Assembly: GCF_018861065.1 (NCBI RefSeq)
Contig: NZ_JAHKQO010000002.1
Location: 1 to 64,000, forward strand
DNA length: 64,000 bases
Direction: 5' to 3'
From: Paraglaciecola arctica
GTDB taxonomy: Bacteria > Pseudomonadota > Gammaproteobacteria > Enterobacterales > Alteromonadaceae
This document shows, piece after piece, positions 1 to 7,899 of the stretch. Both the position numbers and the translations under genes were made by a program. The notes under the pieces are model-generated. The model did not search any database, was not told where the DNA came from, and saw only the letters and a list, made by a program, of their open reading frames with translations. Within the stretch, counting starts at the first letter, position 1. Each line of letters begins with the position of its first letter.

Positions 1-70
1 CTTAAGTGAACAGCATTACAGATACCTGTCTTTTTTTATGTAAACAATAATCGATTGACGCTAATGCCAA

Positions 71-634
71 TTAATCCTGTTTTAGTAGATGCATCACATT
101 TTTAAGATCTGATTTACCTTGAATAATTTCATCTGGCGTGAGACCGGATATCTCATGGGGAAATACCAACCACTCATCACTTTCATGAACAAAATAGTCC
201 GGTACGATATCGGTTTTATTGTTTTGTGGTTTGTAATAAGGACACGCTATACGTACATCTTTTGGCATGTTCGCACGTGATAACTTCTTAATTTGTTTCA
301 TTAATGCATCGACACTGCGACCAGAATCAAATACGTCATCCACTATCAATAGGCTATCTTCAGCGTTAGCATTTTCAATAAGATAATGTAAACCATGTAC
401 TTTAATGGTTTTTGACTGTTGATCAATTCCATAATAAGAAGAGGTACGCACAGCAATATGGTCTGTTTCTACTTTTTTAAAATCAAAATACTCTTGTACT
501 GCGATACCAATTGGTGCGCCGCCACGCCAAATGCCGATGATAAAGTGTGGTCTAAAACCACTGTCATAAACTTGGGCCGCCACTCGAAACGAATCTTCAA
601 GTAACTGTTGTGCGGTGATAAACGTTTTTTCCAT
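71..634 (-). CDS. Purine-type phosphoribosyltransferase (hypoxanthine/xanthine-guanine family)
   Basis: A 187-residue type I phosphoribosyltransferase. The PRPP-binding loop IVDDVFDSGRS lies at about residues 97-107, and an upstream GIWRGGAPIG segment is the usual first PRPP loop. The family transfers phosphoribose from PRPP to a purine base in the cytoplasm for salvage. Which base (hypoxanthine, guanine or xanthine) cannot be read from sequence; the protein is not a close match in layout to E. coli Hpt or Gpt. The ATG follows an AAGG about nine bases upstream. It lies 77 bp downstream of the lolC-type gene on the same strand, so cotranscription is possible. Confidence 0.8.
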   Translation of the reverse strand: MEKTFITAQQLLEDSFRVAAQVYDSGFRPHFIIGIWRGGAPIGIAVQEYFDFKKVETDHIAVRTSSYYGIDQQSKTIKVHGLHYLIENANAEDSLLIVDDVFDSGRSVDALMKQIKKLSRANMPKDVRIACPYYKPQNNKTDIVPDYFVHESDEWLVFPHEISGLTPDEIIQGKSDLKNVMHLLKQD

Positions 635-711
635 TTGATAAACCTTAAAAATTAGAGCGCAGTTGCCCGAATATATAACTATTAGCCAGCCATTATATAC
701 CGAACGAGAAT

Positions 712-1923
712 TTATTCATATTTTAACGCATCGGCCGGGTTCACTCTTACCGCACGATAAGCTGGGTAAAGGCTAGCCAAAAAACATAAAATAAGTGATG
801 TAGCAATAAGAAATAGCACTTGTTGCCATTGTAAATCAGTAGGCACGCCTTGCCCTTCGGGGCTAAGAAATACAGGTAAATTTAATAGTTGAATCAGATT
901 GTTGATTTGTGACACTAATAAAACACCCGCAACCACACCGATAACAGTGCCTTTTATTCCATTGTAGATACCATTGAATAAAAAGATCCCCATAATTTTA
1001 GTACGAGTCATACCTTGAGTTAAGAGTATCGCAATGTCACCCTGCTTCTCAGATACTACCATCACTAATGCCGATACTATATTAAAGGCTGCGACTGATA
1101 TTATCAGTAGCAACATCAGCGACATCATGTTTTTTTCCATTTTCACGGCATCAAATAACACACCTTGTTGATCTCGCCAGTTAGTAGAGCTGTACCCTAG
1201 TGATTCAAGCGTTTTCACCACACTTTTATATTCGAAGGCATCATCCAGAAATAACCGCGTTTGAGCGAGTTTAGAGGTTTGACTTCGCATTAACCTCGCA
1301 GCGTCATCAATATGCATAAATACCGCTTTATCATCTAACGCAGAACCTAAATCAAATATACCCACTACTCGAAATACCCTTTGGCTATAAATTCGCCCAA
1401 AAGGCCCAAAGTAACTATTCTCTGAAGAAATCAAACGCGCCGATTCACCAATCCGCAAGCGTAATTTATTAGACAGCGCATATCCAATAACAATCCCATA
1501 TTCACCTTTAGCCAAATCAGTCAGCTGACCAATTAACATATTCTGACCAATGATAGATGATTGTTGCATAACATCTGGTTGAATCCCCTGAAACATCACG
1601 CCTGTTAACCCTGCTGACGACTGAATGATACCTTCTGCATCTATCTGAAGGGCACTCGCTACAACGCCTTCTACTCCATCAAAGGTGGTTGAGCTCGGGT
1701 CTACACCCGGTTTATGTTGTACTAGAATATGTGGGGTTATTCCCAAATTCCTAAGTTTAAGTTCCCCCTCAAACCCGTTCATAACAGATAAAACAGTGAT
1801 CAATGCCATTAACCCAAGCGCAATGCCTGCAACAGAAAAAAAATTGATAAATGCAATGAAATGGCTACCTTTAGACGCTTTGGCGTAACGCAAACCAATA
1901 AAGGCCGAGACTGGGTAAAACAT
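712..1923 (-). CDS. lolC: LolC/LolE-family lipoprotein-releasing ABC permease
   Basis: A 403-residue inner-membrane permease subunit of the LolCDE system, which releases outer-membrane lipoproteins from the inner membrane to LolA. The family layout is clear: an N-terminal FIALRYxxA-like start, TM1 at about residues 22-48 followed by the SVMNGFE motif, a large periplasmic domain, then three TM segments (about 270-295, 310-340, 370-395) of an FtsX fold. The C-terminal ends in the typical YPAYRAVRVNPADALKYE. An AAGAG lies upstream of the ATG. No lolD ATPase and no second permease follows; the next gene downstream is a phosphoribosyltransferase. The LolC versus LolE assignment is uncertain. Confidence 0.85.
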   Translation of the reverse strand: MFYPVSAFIGLRYAKASKGSHFIAFINFFSVAGIALGLMALITVLSVMNGFEGELKLRNLGITPHILVQHKPGVDPSSTTFDGVEGVVASALQIDAEGIIQSSAGLTGVMFQGIQPDVMQQSSIIGQNMLIGQLTDLAKGEYGIVIGYALSNKLRLRIGESARLISSENSYFGPFGRIYSQRVFRVVGIFDLGSALDDKAVFMHIDDAARLMRSQTSKLAQTRLFLDDAFEYKSVVKTLESLGYSSTNWRDQQGVLFDAVKMEKNMMSLMLLLIISVAAFNIVSALVMVVSEKQGDIAILLTQGMTRTKIMGIFLFNGIYNGIKGTVIGVVAGVLLVSQINNLIQLLNLPVFLSPEGQGVPTDLQWQQVLFLIATSLILCFLASLYPAYRAVRVNPADALKYE

Positions 1924-2052
1924 AAAAAGAAACTCTTATGACAACAAAACAACTAAACAATAAAGGTTTAACTGTTGGTATAGTGACGAATGATGTTGAA
2001 TAATACGTGCCTGACGTAAATCTCACAAGCAAAGCGAAACCTGGGAGAGAAA

Positions 2053-2646
2053 ATGCAAAACTTATCGCTTGAACAAAAGCATCAACAATTTGATGAATTT
2101 TTCATGATCAAGCACACTATTCCAGTCAATATGCGTTTATTGGAAGACGATTTTCTTTTACCTGATGTTGAAGATTTACATCAACATATGCCGTACGAGT
2201 TTCAAATAGCCAGTGAATTATCAAGCATTGATACCAAAGCGCTAAGGCCACTGCGTCGCTTGGGGGAACATGCGGTAGAATTGGCGGAATTTTTAAATCA
2301 TCAATCCCGAAAAATTGACTTAATGATGTCACTAATTTTGCAACAGCACGCGAAGCATGAACAAAGCTCGCTATCGTTAAAGTTTGGTGGCGGAGGCATT
2401 GTAATTGATAGCGAAGACCCACTAGAAGTTGGCGTAGCAATCGAACTTAAGCTATTTCTAAGGGAAGAAGCATCTGCCATTTTTTGTTTTGCTGAAGTTA
2501 TCACTTGTAAGCCCGTAGATGATAAGTACCATGTATCCTTGATTTTTACGCGTATCCGAGAAGTTGATCAGGATTTATTGGTTAAAGCGAGTTTACATAT
2601 ACAAGCAGCTAATTTACGCAAACGTAAAACCCAAGAAAAACTCTAA
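2053..2646 (+). CDS. PilZ-like domain protein, degenerate c-di-GMP site
   Basis: A 197-residue soluble protein. The C-terminal half (about 100-180) has the beta-rich pattern of a PilZ domain, and the N-terminal half is helical. The usual c-di-GMP ligands (RxxxR and DxSxxG) are not evident: where the second is expected the sequence reads LSLKFGGGGI. It may therefore have lost ligand binding or act through protein contacts. A good GGGAGAG ribosome binding site precedes the ATG. It lies 24 bp before mfd on the same strand and is divergent from lolC, so it is probably the first gene of a transcript reaching mfd and csiV. Family assignment is moderately sure. Confidence 0.6.
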   Translation: MQNLSLEQKHQQFDEFFMIKHTIPVNMRLLEDDFLLPDVEDLHQHMPYEFQIASELSSIDTKALRPLRRLGEHAVELAEFLNHQSRKIDLMMSLILQQHAKHEQSSLSLKFGGGGIVIDSEDPLEVGVAIELKLFLREEASAIFCFAEVITCKPVDDKYHVSLIFTRIREVDQDLLVKASLHIQAANLRKRKTQEKL

Positions 2647-2670
2647 AAAGAACTGAAACGAAAACAATTA

Positions 2671-5600
2671 ATGACTCACAGTATTTATTCACCACCTTTA
2701 CCGAACACAACTCTTAAAACTAAAAACGATATTCGCCATTGGGGCAATCTCCAAGGCAGCAGTGCGGCATTGGTTTTAGCCTATGCCGCAAAACTCGCTG
2801 AAGGTCCGATATTATTAGTTACCGCAGACACACCCAGTGCAATTAAACTAGAGAAGGAACTTGATTACTTTTTAAAGGGTCAAGGGGTTGAAGTTCAGTT
2901 ATTTCCTGATTGGGAAACCCTACCCTACGATAACTTTTCACCCCATCAAGATATCGTTTCACAACGCCTAGAGACCCTTTACCAGCTGACTCAAAATGAA
3001 CGCAGAGTGTTTATTGTTCCTATGAACACCTTAATGATGCGAATGGCGCCTGTGGATTATATTGGTAAATATTTGCTGATATTAAAAGTAAATCAAAAAT
3101 TGGATATTGATAGTTTTCGTCAAGGGTTAGAGCGCGCTGGATATCTACATGTTAATCAAGTTATGGGACATAGTGAATTCTCTATCCGCGGCAGTATTAT
3201 TGACTTATTCCCAATGGGTAGTCAGCACCCCTATCGCATTGATTTATTTGACGACGAAGTAGATACCATTAGGCACTTTGATCCGGAAACTCAGCGATCT
3301 GGAGACAAAGTCGATGAAATTAAACTGTTACCCGCAAGAGAATTTCCCACAGACAAACAAGCGGGTTTGTTATTTAGGCAGCAATATCTAAGCAAGTTCG
3401 ACGCAAATAACAGCAAAGAGTCTATATATTACCAAGTAGGTAAAGGTTTAATGCCAGGCGGAATCGAATATTACTTGCCGCTATTTTTCGATAAAACCGC
3501 CACCTTATTCGATTACCTAAACCAAGATACAACTGTGTTAATGCATGGTGATTTACAAGCCGCCCATGAAAACCACTGGAAAGATGTCAATCATAGGTAT
3601 GAACAACTTCGTTATAATCTTGCGCGCCCTTTGTTGCATCCCGCTGATATTTTTATGCGTTCTGAAGAGTTATTTGGTGCACTAAAGGAATGGCCAAGAG
3701 TGCAATTACAAAACCAAGCAACCAGCGACAAATCCGGTAGTGTTAACTTTGCCACTGCACCAGTGGGCGATGTAGCGCTAAAACCACAAAACAAAGTCCC
3801 CTGGACGTCCCTAAAACAACTGGTTACTGATTGGCAAACCCAGAAAGTCAAAGTGTTGTTTAGTGCGGAATCTGCCGGGCGCCGCGAAGGTTTATTGGAA
3901 ATACTCAGTAAAGCGGAGATAAAACCCAAGGTTTTTGAAACCTTCGAAGACTTTAAAAACAGTGACACCCCCGTAGGCATTACTATAGGTGCGGCCGAGT
4001 TTAGTTTCTTACTCAACGAGCCCAAAAGTAACATCGCTTTTATTACCGAAACCGAATTGCTTGGACACAAAATTAGCCATAGGCGAAAACGCGATAAGCG
4101 CCAAGGCACTGATGAAAATGCCATTATTCGCAATTTAGCGGAATTACAAATTGGTCAACCTGTAGTTCATTTTGAACATGGTGTGGGTCGCTACTTAGGG
4201 TTACAAACGTTAGATGCAGGTGGGATCACCACTGAATATTTGGCCATCGAATACGCTAAACAATCTAAGTTATACGTACCTGTTGCGTCACTACATTTAA
4301 TTAGCAGATATAGTGGTGGCGATATCGAACACGCACCACTACATCACTTGGGTACCGAAACTTGGGCCAAGGCTAAAAAGAAAGCCGCTGAAAAAGTCCG
4401 CGATGTTGCGGCTCAACTTTTAGATGTGTACGCAAGACGTGCAGCTAAACCTGGATATGCCTTCAAAATAGCCTGGGATGAGTATCAAGCTTTTAGTGAT
4501 AGTTTCCCCTTTGAAGAAACCTTAGATCAACAAAAAGCAATCAACGCAGTGATCCAAGATATGGGATCAGCCAATGCAATGGACAGATTAGTTTGTGGCG
4601 ATGTGGGATTTGGTAAAACCGAAGTGGCAATGCGAGCCGCATTTATTGCCGCTAACCAAGGTAAACAAGTGGCGATCTTAGTACCCACTACGTTACTAGC
4701 AGGACAACATTTTGAGAATTTTAAGGAACGTTTCGTTAACTGCCCTTTTAGAATAGAAGTGTTGTCACGTTTTGTTAGTGCCAAAGATGCCAAACAAACC
4801 ATATCAGCCATTGGTGAAGGCAAAGTCGACATCGTGGTAGGTACCCATACATTATTACAAGACAGTCTTAAATTTAACGATCTTGGTTTAGTTATCATTG
4901 ATGAAGAGCATCGATTTGGGGTGCGTCAGAAAGAAAAATTCAAAGCGCTACGCTCTGATGTTGATATTTTAACTCTAACCGCCACGCCTATTCCACGAAC
5001 CTTAAATATGGCATTAAGTGGCATGCGTGACTTATCTATTATTGCTACGCCACCGGCTAAACGATTACCGATCAAAACCTTTGTAGAACAACGCAACAAA
5101 GGATTAATACGTGAAGCCATTATGCGCGAAATCCTCCGTGGAGGTCAGGTTTACTTTTTACATAACGAAGTTGATAGCATTGAAAATACCGCACAAGAAA
5201 TTGCTGAGATAGTGCCAGAAGCCCGTATTGCCATAGGCCATGGGCAAATGCCTGAGCGTGAATTAGAAAAAGTTATGGCTGATTTTTATCATCAGCGATT
5301 TAATGTATTGTTATGTACCACTATTATAGAAACCGGTATCGACGTCCCGTCGGCTAACACTATAGTGATGGACAGAGCTGATCATCTAGGTTTAGCGCAA
5401 TTGCATCAATTACGCGGCCGTGTAGGTCGTTCACATCATCAAGCTTATGCTTATTTACTGACCCCTCACCGCAGACGATTAAGCAAAGATGCAGCCAAAC
5501 GCCTAGATGCCATATCATCATTAGAAGAGTTAGGTGCTGGATTTGCGTTAGCGACCCATGATTTAGAGATCCGTGGCGCCGGTGAATTACTCGGTGATGG

Positions 5601-6165
5601 ACAATCAGGGCAAATTTCTAGTATCGGATTTACCTTATACATGGATATGTTAGAACAAGCAGTTGAAGCTCTTAAAGAAGGCAAGGAACCCTCTTTGGAG
5701 ACAGCGCTGTCAGAGCAAACAGAGATAGATTTACGCTTACCTGCGTTGTTTCCAGACGATTATATTCCAGATGTGAATTTACGTTTGTCTCTGTACAAAA
5801 AACTGGCTGGGTGCAAAGATGAAAGAGCGGTTAATGAGCTACAAATTGAGTTAATTGATAGATTTGGTTTGTTACCGCAAAGTGCCAAAAATTTGTTAGA
5901 TATGACCATGCTTAAACTCAAAGCCAAACAAGTGGGCATCTCAAAAATGGAGGGAACCAACAAAGGAGGCTTTGTTGAGTTCTCTCAGCAAACCCAAATA
6001 GACCCGGGCTTTATTATTAAATTGATTCAGTCACAACCCAGGATCTACAAATTAGACGGACCACAAAAACTTAAATTTAACGTGCCTACTGAATCCGCCA
6101 AAGATAGACTTGAACTGTTTAACAATATGCTAACCGAGTTTAGCCAACAATTACGAGCTGCTTAA
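2671..6165 (+). CDS. mfd: Transcription-repair coupling factor Mfd
   Basis: A 1164-residue ATP-dependent translocase that removes RNA polymerase stalled at DNA lesions and recruits UvrA. Domains in order: UvrB-like N-terminal region (about 1-340), RNA-polymerase-interacting domain (about 480-560, with VHFEHGVGRYLGL), then two RecA-like helicase domains with Walker A GDVGFGKTE (near 645), DEEH box (near 747) and the SF2 motif VI QLRGRVGRS (near 912), and a C-terminal TRCF domain. Length matches the family (about 1150). Its TAA overlaps the csiV ATG (TAATG), which indicates translational coupling. Confidence 0.97.
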   Translation: MTHSIYSPPLPNTTLKTKNDIRHWGNLQGSSAALVLAYAAKLAEGPILLVTADTPSAIKLEKELDYFLKGQGVEVQLFPDWETLPYDNFSPHQDIVSQRLETLYQLTQNERRVFIVPMNTLMMRMAPVDYIGKYLLILKVNQKLDIDSFRQGLERAGYLHVNQVMGHSEFSIRGSIIDLFPMGSQHPYRIDLFDDEVDTIRHFDPETQRSGDKVDEIKLLPAREFPTDKQAGLLFRQQYLSKFDANNSKESIYYQVGKGLMPGGIEYYLPLFFDKTATLFDYLNQDTTVLMHGDLQAAHENHWKDVNHRYEQLRYNLARPLLHPADIFMRSEELFGALKEWPRVQLQNQATSDKSGSVNFATAPVGDVALKPQNKVPWTSLKQLVTDWQTQKVKVLFSAESAGRREGLLEILSKAEIKPKVFETFEDFKNSDTPVGITIGAAEFSFLLNEPKSNIAFITETELLGHKISHRRKRDKRQGTDENAIIRNLAELQIGQPVVHFEHGVGRYLGLQTLDAGGITTEYLAIEYAKQSKLYVPVASLHLISRYSGGDIEHAPLHHLGTETWAKAKKKAAEKVRDVAAQLLDVYARRAAKPGYAFKIAWDEYQAFSDSFPFEETLDQQKAINAVIQDMGSANAMDRLVCGDVGFGKTEVAMRAAFIAANQGKQVAILVPTTLLAGQHFENFKERFVNCPFRIEVLSRFVSAKDAKQTISAIGEGKVDIVVGTHTLLQDSLKFNDLGLVIIDEEHRFGVRQKEKFKALRSDVDILTLTATPIPRTLNMALSGMRDLSIIATPPAKRLPIKTFVEQRNKGLIREAIMREILRGGQVYFLHNEVDSIENTAQEIAEIVPEARIAIGHGQMPERELEKVMADFYHQRFNVLLCTTIIETGIDVPSANTIVMDRADHLGLAQLHQLRGRVGRSHHQAYAYLLTPHRRRLSKDAAKRLDAISSLEELGAGFALATHDLEIRGAGELLGDGQSGQISSIGFTLYMDMLEQAVEALKEGKEPSLETALSEQTEIDLRLPALFPDDYIPDVNLRLSLYKKLAGCKDERAVNELQIELIDRFGLLPQSAKNLLDMTMLKLKAKQVGISKMEGTNKGGFVEFSQQTQIDPGFIIKLIQSQPRIYKLDGPQKLKFNVPTESAKDRLELFNNMLTEFSQQLRAA

Positions 6166-7817
6166 TGACAGATAAACTCATAAACCATTCCGTGAATCCC
6201 ATAGAAAAAAGGGCATTTTGGGTAAAAAACGCACTGACTACCTTGTTAAGTGCCAGTATTTTATCGCAACCTTTGAACGCAGCAGAAACACAGTGGTGGT
6301 TTGATGTTGAAGTGATTTTATTTGAGCGTCATTTGGAAGCGGCGGATATTTCTGAAAAATTTGTACAATCACAGCTTTTGCCAGCAGATAACCAATATAT
6401 TGATTTACTTACTCCCTATCTTCACCCAGATTTGCGTTACTTGCGAGCCGGTTTAGATTACTGCCGAGCTTCAAATCAACAGGCGGTTAAATCACAATAT
6501 GAACAAGATTTTGCTTTTCCAGCTTCAGACGTTTCTGAAAAAGAATCAGAAACCTCACAACAAGATCCGCTAGCAGTAGCCGATATTTCATCGACCAACC
6601 AAAAGGAAGTGCCTGCTAGTAATACTTCTGAAGATAGCGACACTGGGAGTTTTCAATACCAAGTAGCGACAACAGATATCTTTGCTCAATCTGACGACCA
6701 CAATTCCTTAGCTGAATCCTCAAAGGACAATGACAAAAAACCAATCAACTTAGAACTAGGTGATAATGAAAGTGTAGCGCCCCACTCACCATTAGACTCA
6801 ACTACCGAGCTTAACCATAGCAGACCGCCGGTTAACGTTGAGTTTATTGAATGGCAAATTCCTAAACAACTTCCCTGCGCGTATTCTGAACAAATTGATC
6901 CGACATTTGCATCCATGTCTTACATGCAAGAAACACAGGACTTGGTACAACGAACAAGTTTGATCACAAAGGTTCCAGTAGTGATAGATGGAATACAATG
7001 GCCACAAAAACGCGCGGCGAGTTTATTGCCTAAGTCTACTTTGCGCATGGATGACTTATACCAAAAGATTAAGAAGCAGCGTGATATTGATCCAATTCTA
7101 CATTTAAGCTGGCGACAACAAGTACATTTTGGCCGCGAAAATTCACAAACAATTAGGTTATTTGCTGGGCAAAATTATGCTCAACACTTTGATACCCAGG
7201 GCTTTCGATTCCCTACTGCTGCAAATGATGAATTAAATCGTTCACAACAGACCGAAGAGTTTTATATACCACAACAAGAACTGGCGCTTTTATCACCGCA
7301 ACAGCAGCAAGCATTATCAGCCAATATTGTAGGTTCACAACCCATTTTTACTCAGGACCTATTTTTAGAAATTGAAAAAGCGTTGGCTGATGACTCGCCA
7401 ATTGACTTCTCTGTATCTAGTGAAAAACAGTCTCAGGAGACCGTTAATTTGGATTCAACAGTACTTAAAGAACTGTGGCAATTAGACGGCGGAATCACTG
7501 TTTACTTACGAAGAGTTGGACGGGTTCCATATTTACATATCGATAGCGATTTAAACTATCGGCAACCTGTATATGATCCCGAAAAGGCGCTAAAAACTCC
7601 GGCATTAAAGGCTAACGCGGCAGTTCACGGTTTAGATAAAGACAACTATTTAGACCAAGAAAATTACCTGCAAAGTGTTAATTTTAATCAGCTAAGGCGA
7701 GTAATCAGCAAACAAGTGCACTATTTTGATCATCCACTATTTGGCATGATTGTGCGTATTACTCGTCATCGTTGGCCAGAAATTGCTGATGACACTGATT
7801 TACAAGACAACGAATAA
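6165..7817 (+). CDS. csiV: CsiV-family periplasmic peptidoglycan-assembly protein with long acidic insert
   Basis: A 550-residue exported protein. The N-terminal signal segment ends near LNAAE (about residues 39-41) and is followed by WWFDVEVILFER, the opening strand of the CsiV family. CsiV is a septal and cell-wall assembly factor in Vibrio, also encoded next to mfd. The C-terminal portion (about 440-540) carries the conserved HYFDHPLFGMIVRITR stretch. The middle (about 110-215) is rich in Ser, Asp, Glu and Thr and looks disordered. From memory the Vibrio protein is about half this length, so the insert is notable. The start overlaps the mfd stop by one base. Confidence 0.8.
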   Translation: MTDKLINHSVNPIEKRAFWVKNALTTLLSASILSQPLNAAETQWWFDVEVILFERHLEAADISEKFVQSQLLPADNQYIDLLTPYLHPDLRYLRAGLDYCRASNQQAVKSQYEQDFAFPASDVSEKESETSQQDPLAVADISSTNQKEVPASNTSEDSDTGSFQYQVATTDIFAQSDDHNSLAESSKDNDKKPINLELGDNESVAPHSPLDSTTELNHSRPPVNVEFIEWQIPKQLPCAYSEQIDPTFASMSYMQETQDLVQRTSLITKVPVVIDGIQWPQKRAASLLPKSTLRMDDLYQKIKKQRDIDPILHLSWRQQVHFGRENSQTIRLFAGQNYAQHFDTQGFRFPTAANDELNRSQQTEEFYIPQQELALLSPQQQQALSANIVGSQPIFTQDLFLEIEKALADDSPIDFSVSSEKQSQETVNLDSTVLKELWQLDGGITVYLRRVGRVPYLHIDSDLNYRQPVYDPEKALKTPALKANAAVHGLDKDNYLDQENYLQSVNFNQLRRVISKQVHYFDHPLFGMIVRITRHRWPEIADDTDLQDNE

Positions 7818-7850
7818 GGCCATTCACGTTACGCTCAGAAGATACGCAAA

Positions 7851-7878
7851 AATAAGCCGTCATTTATGACGGCTTATT
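7851..7878. terminator. Bidirectional hairpin terminator between csiV and TonB receptor
   Basis: A perfect inverted repeat (AATAAGCCGTCAT, two-base loop, ATGACGGCTTATT) lies between two convergent genes. A/T flanks on both sides let it act in both directions. Confidence 0.8.
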
Positions 7879-7899
7879 ATCTAACAAACAATGTTAATC

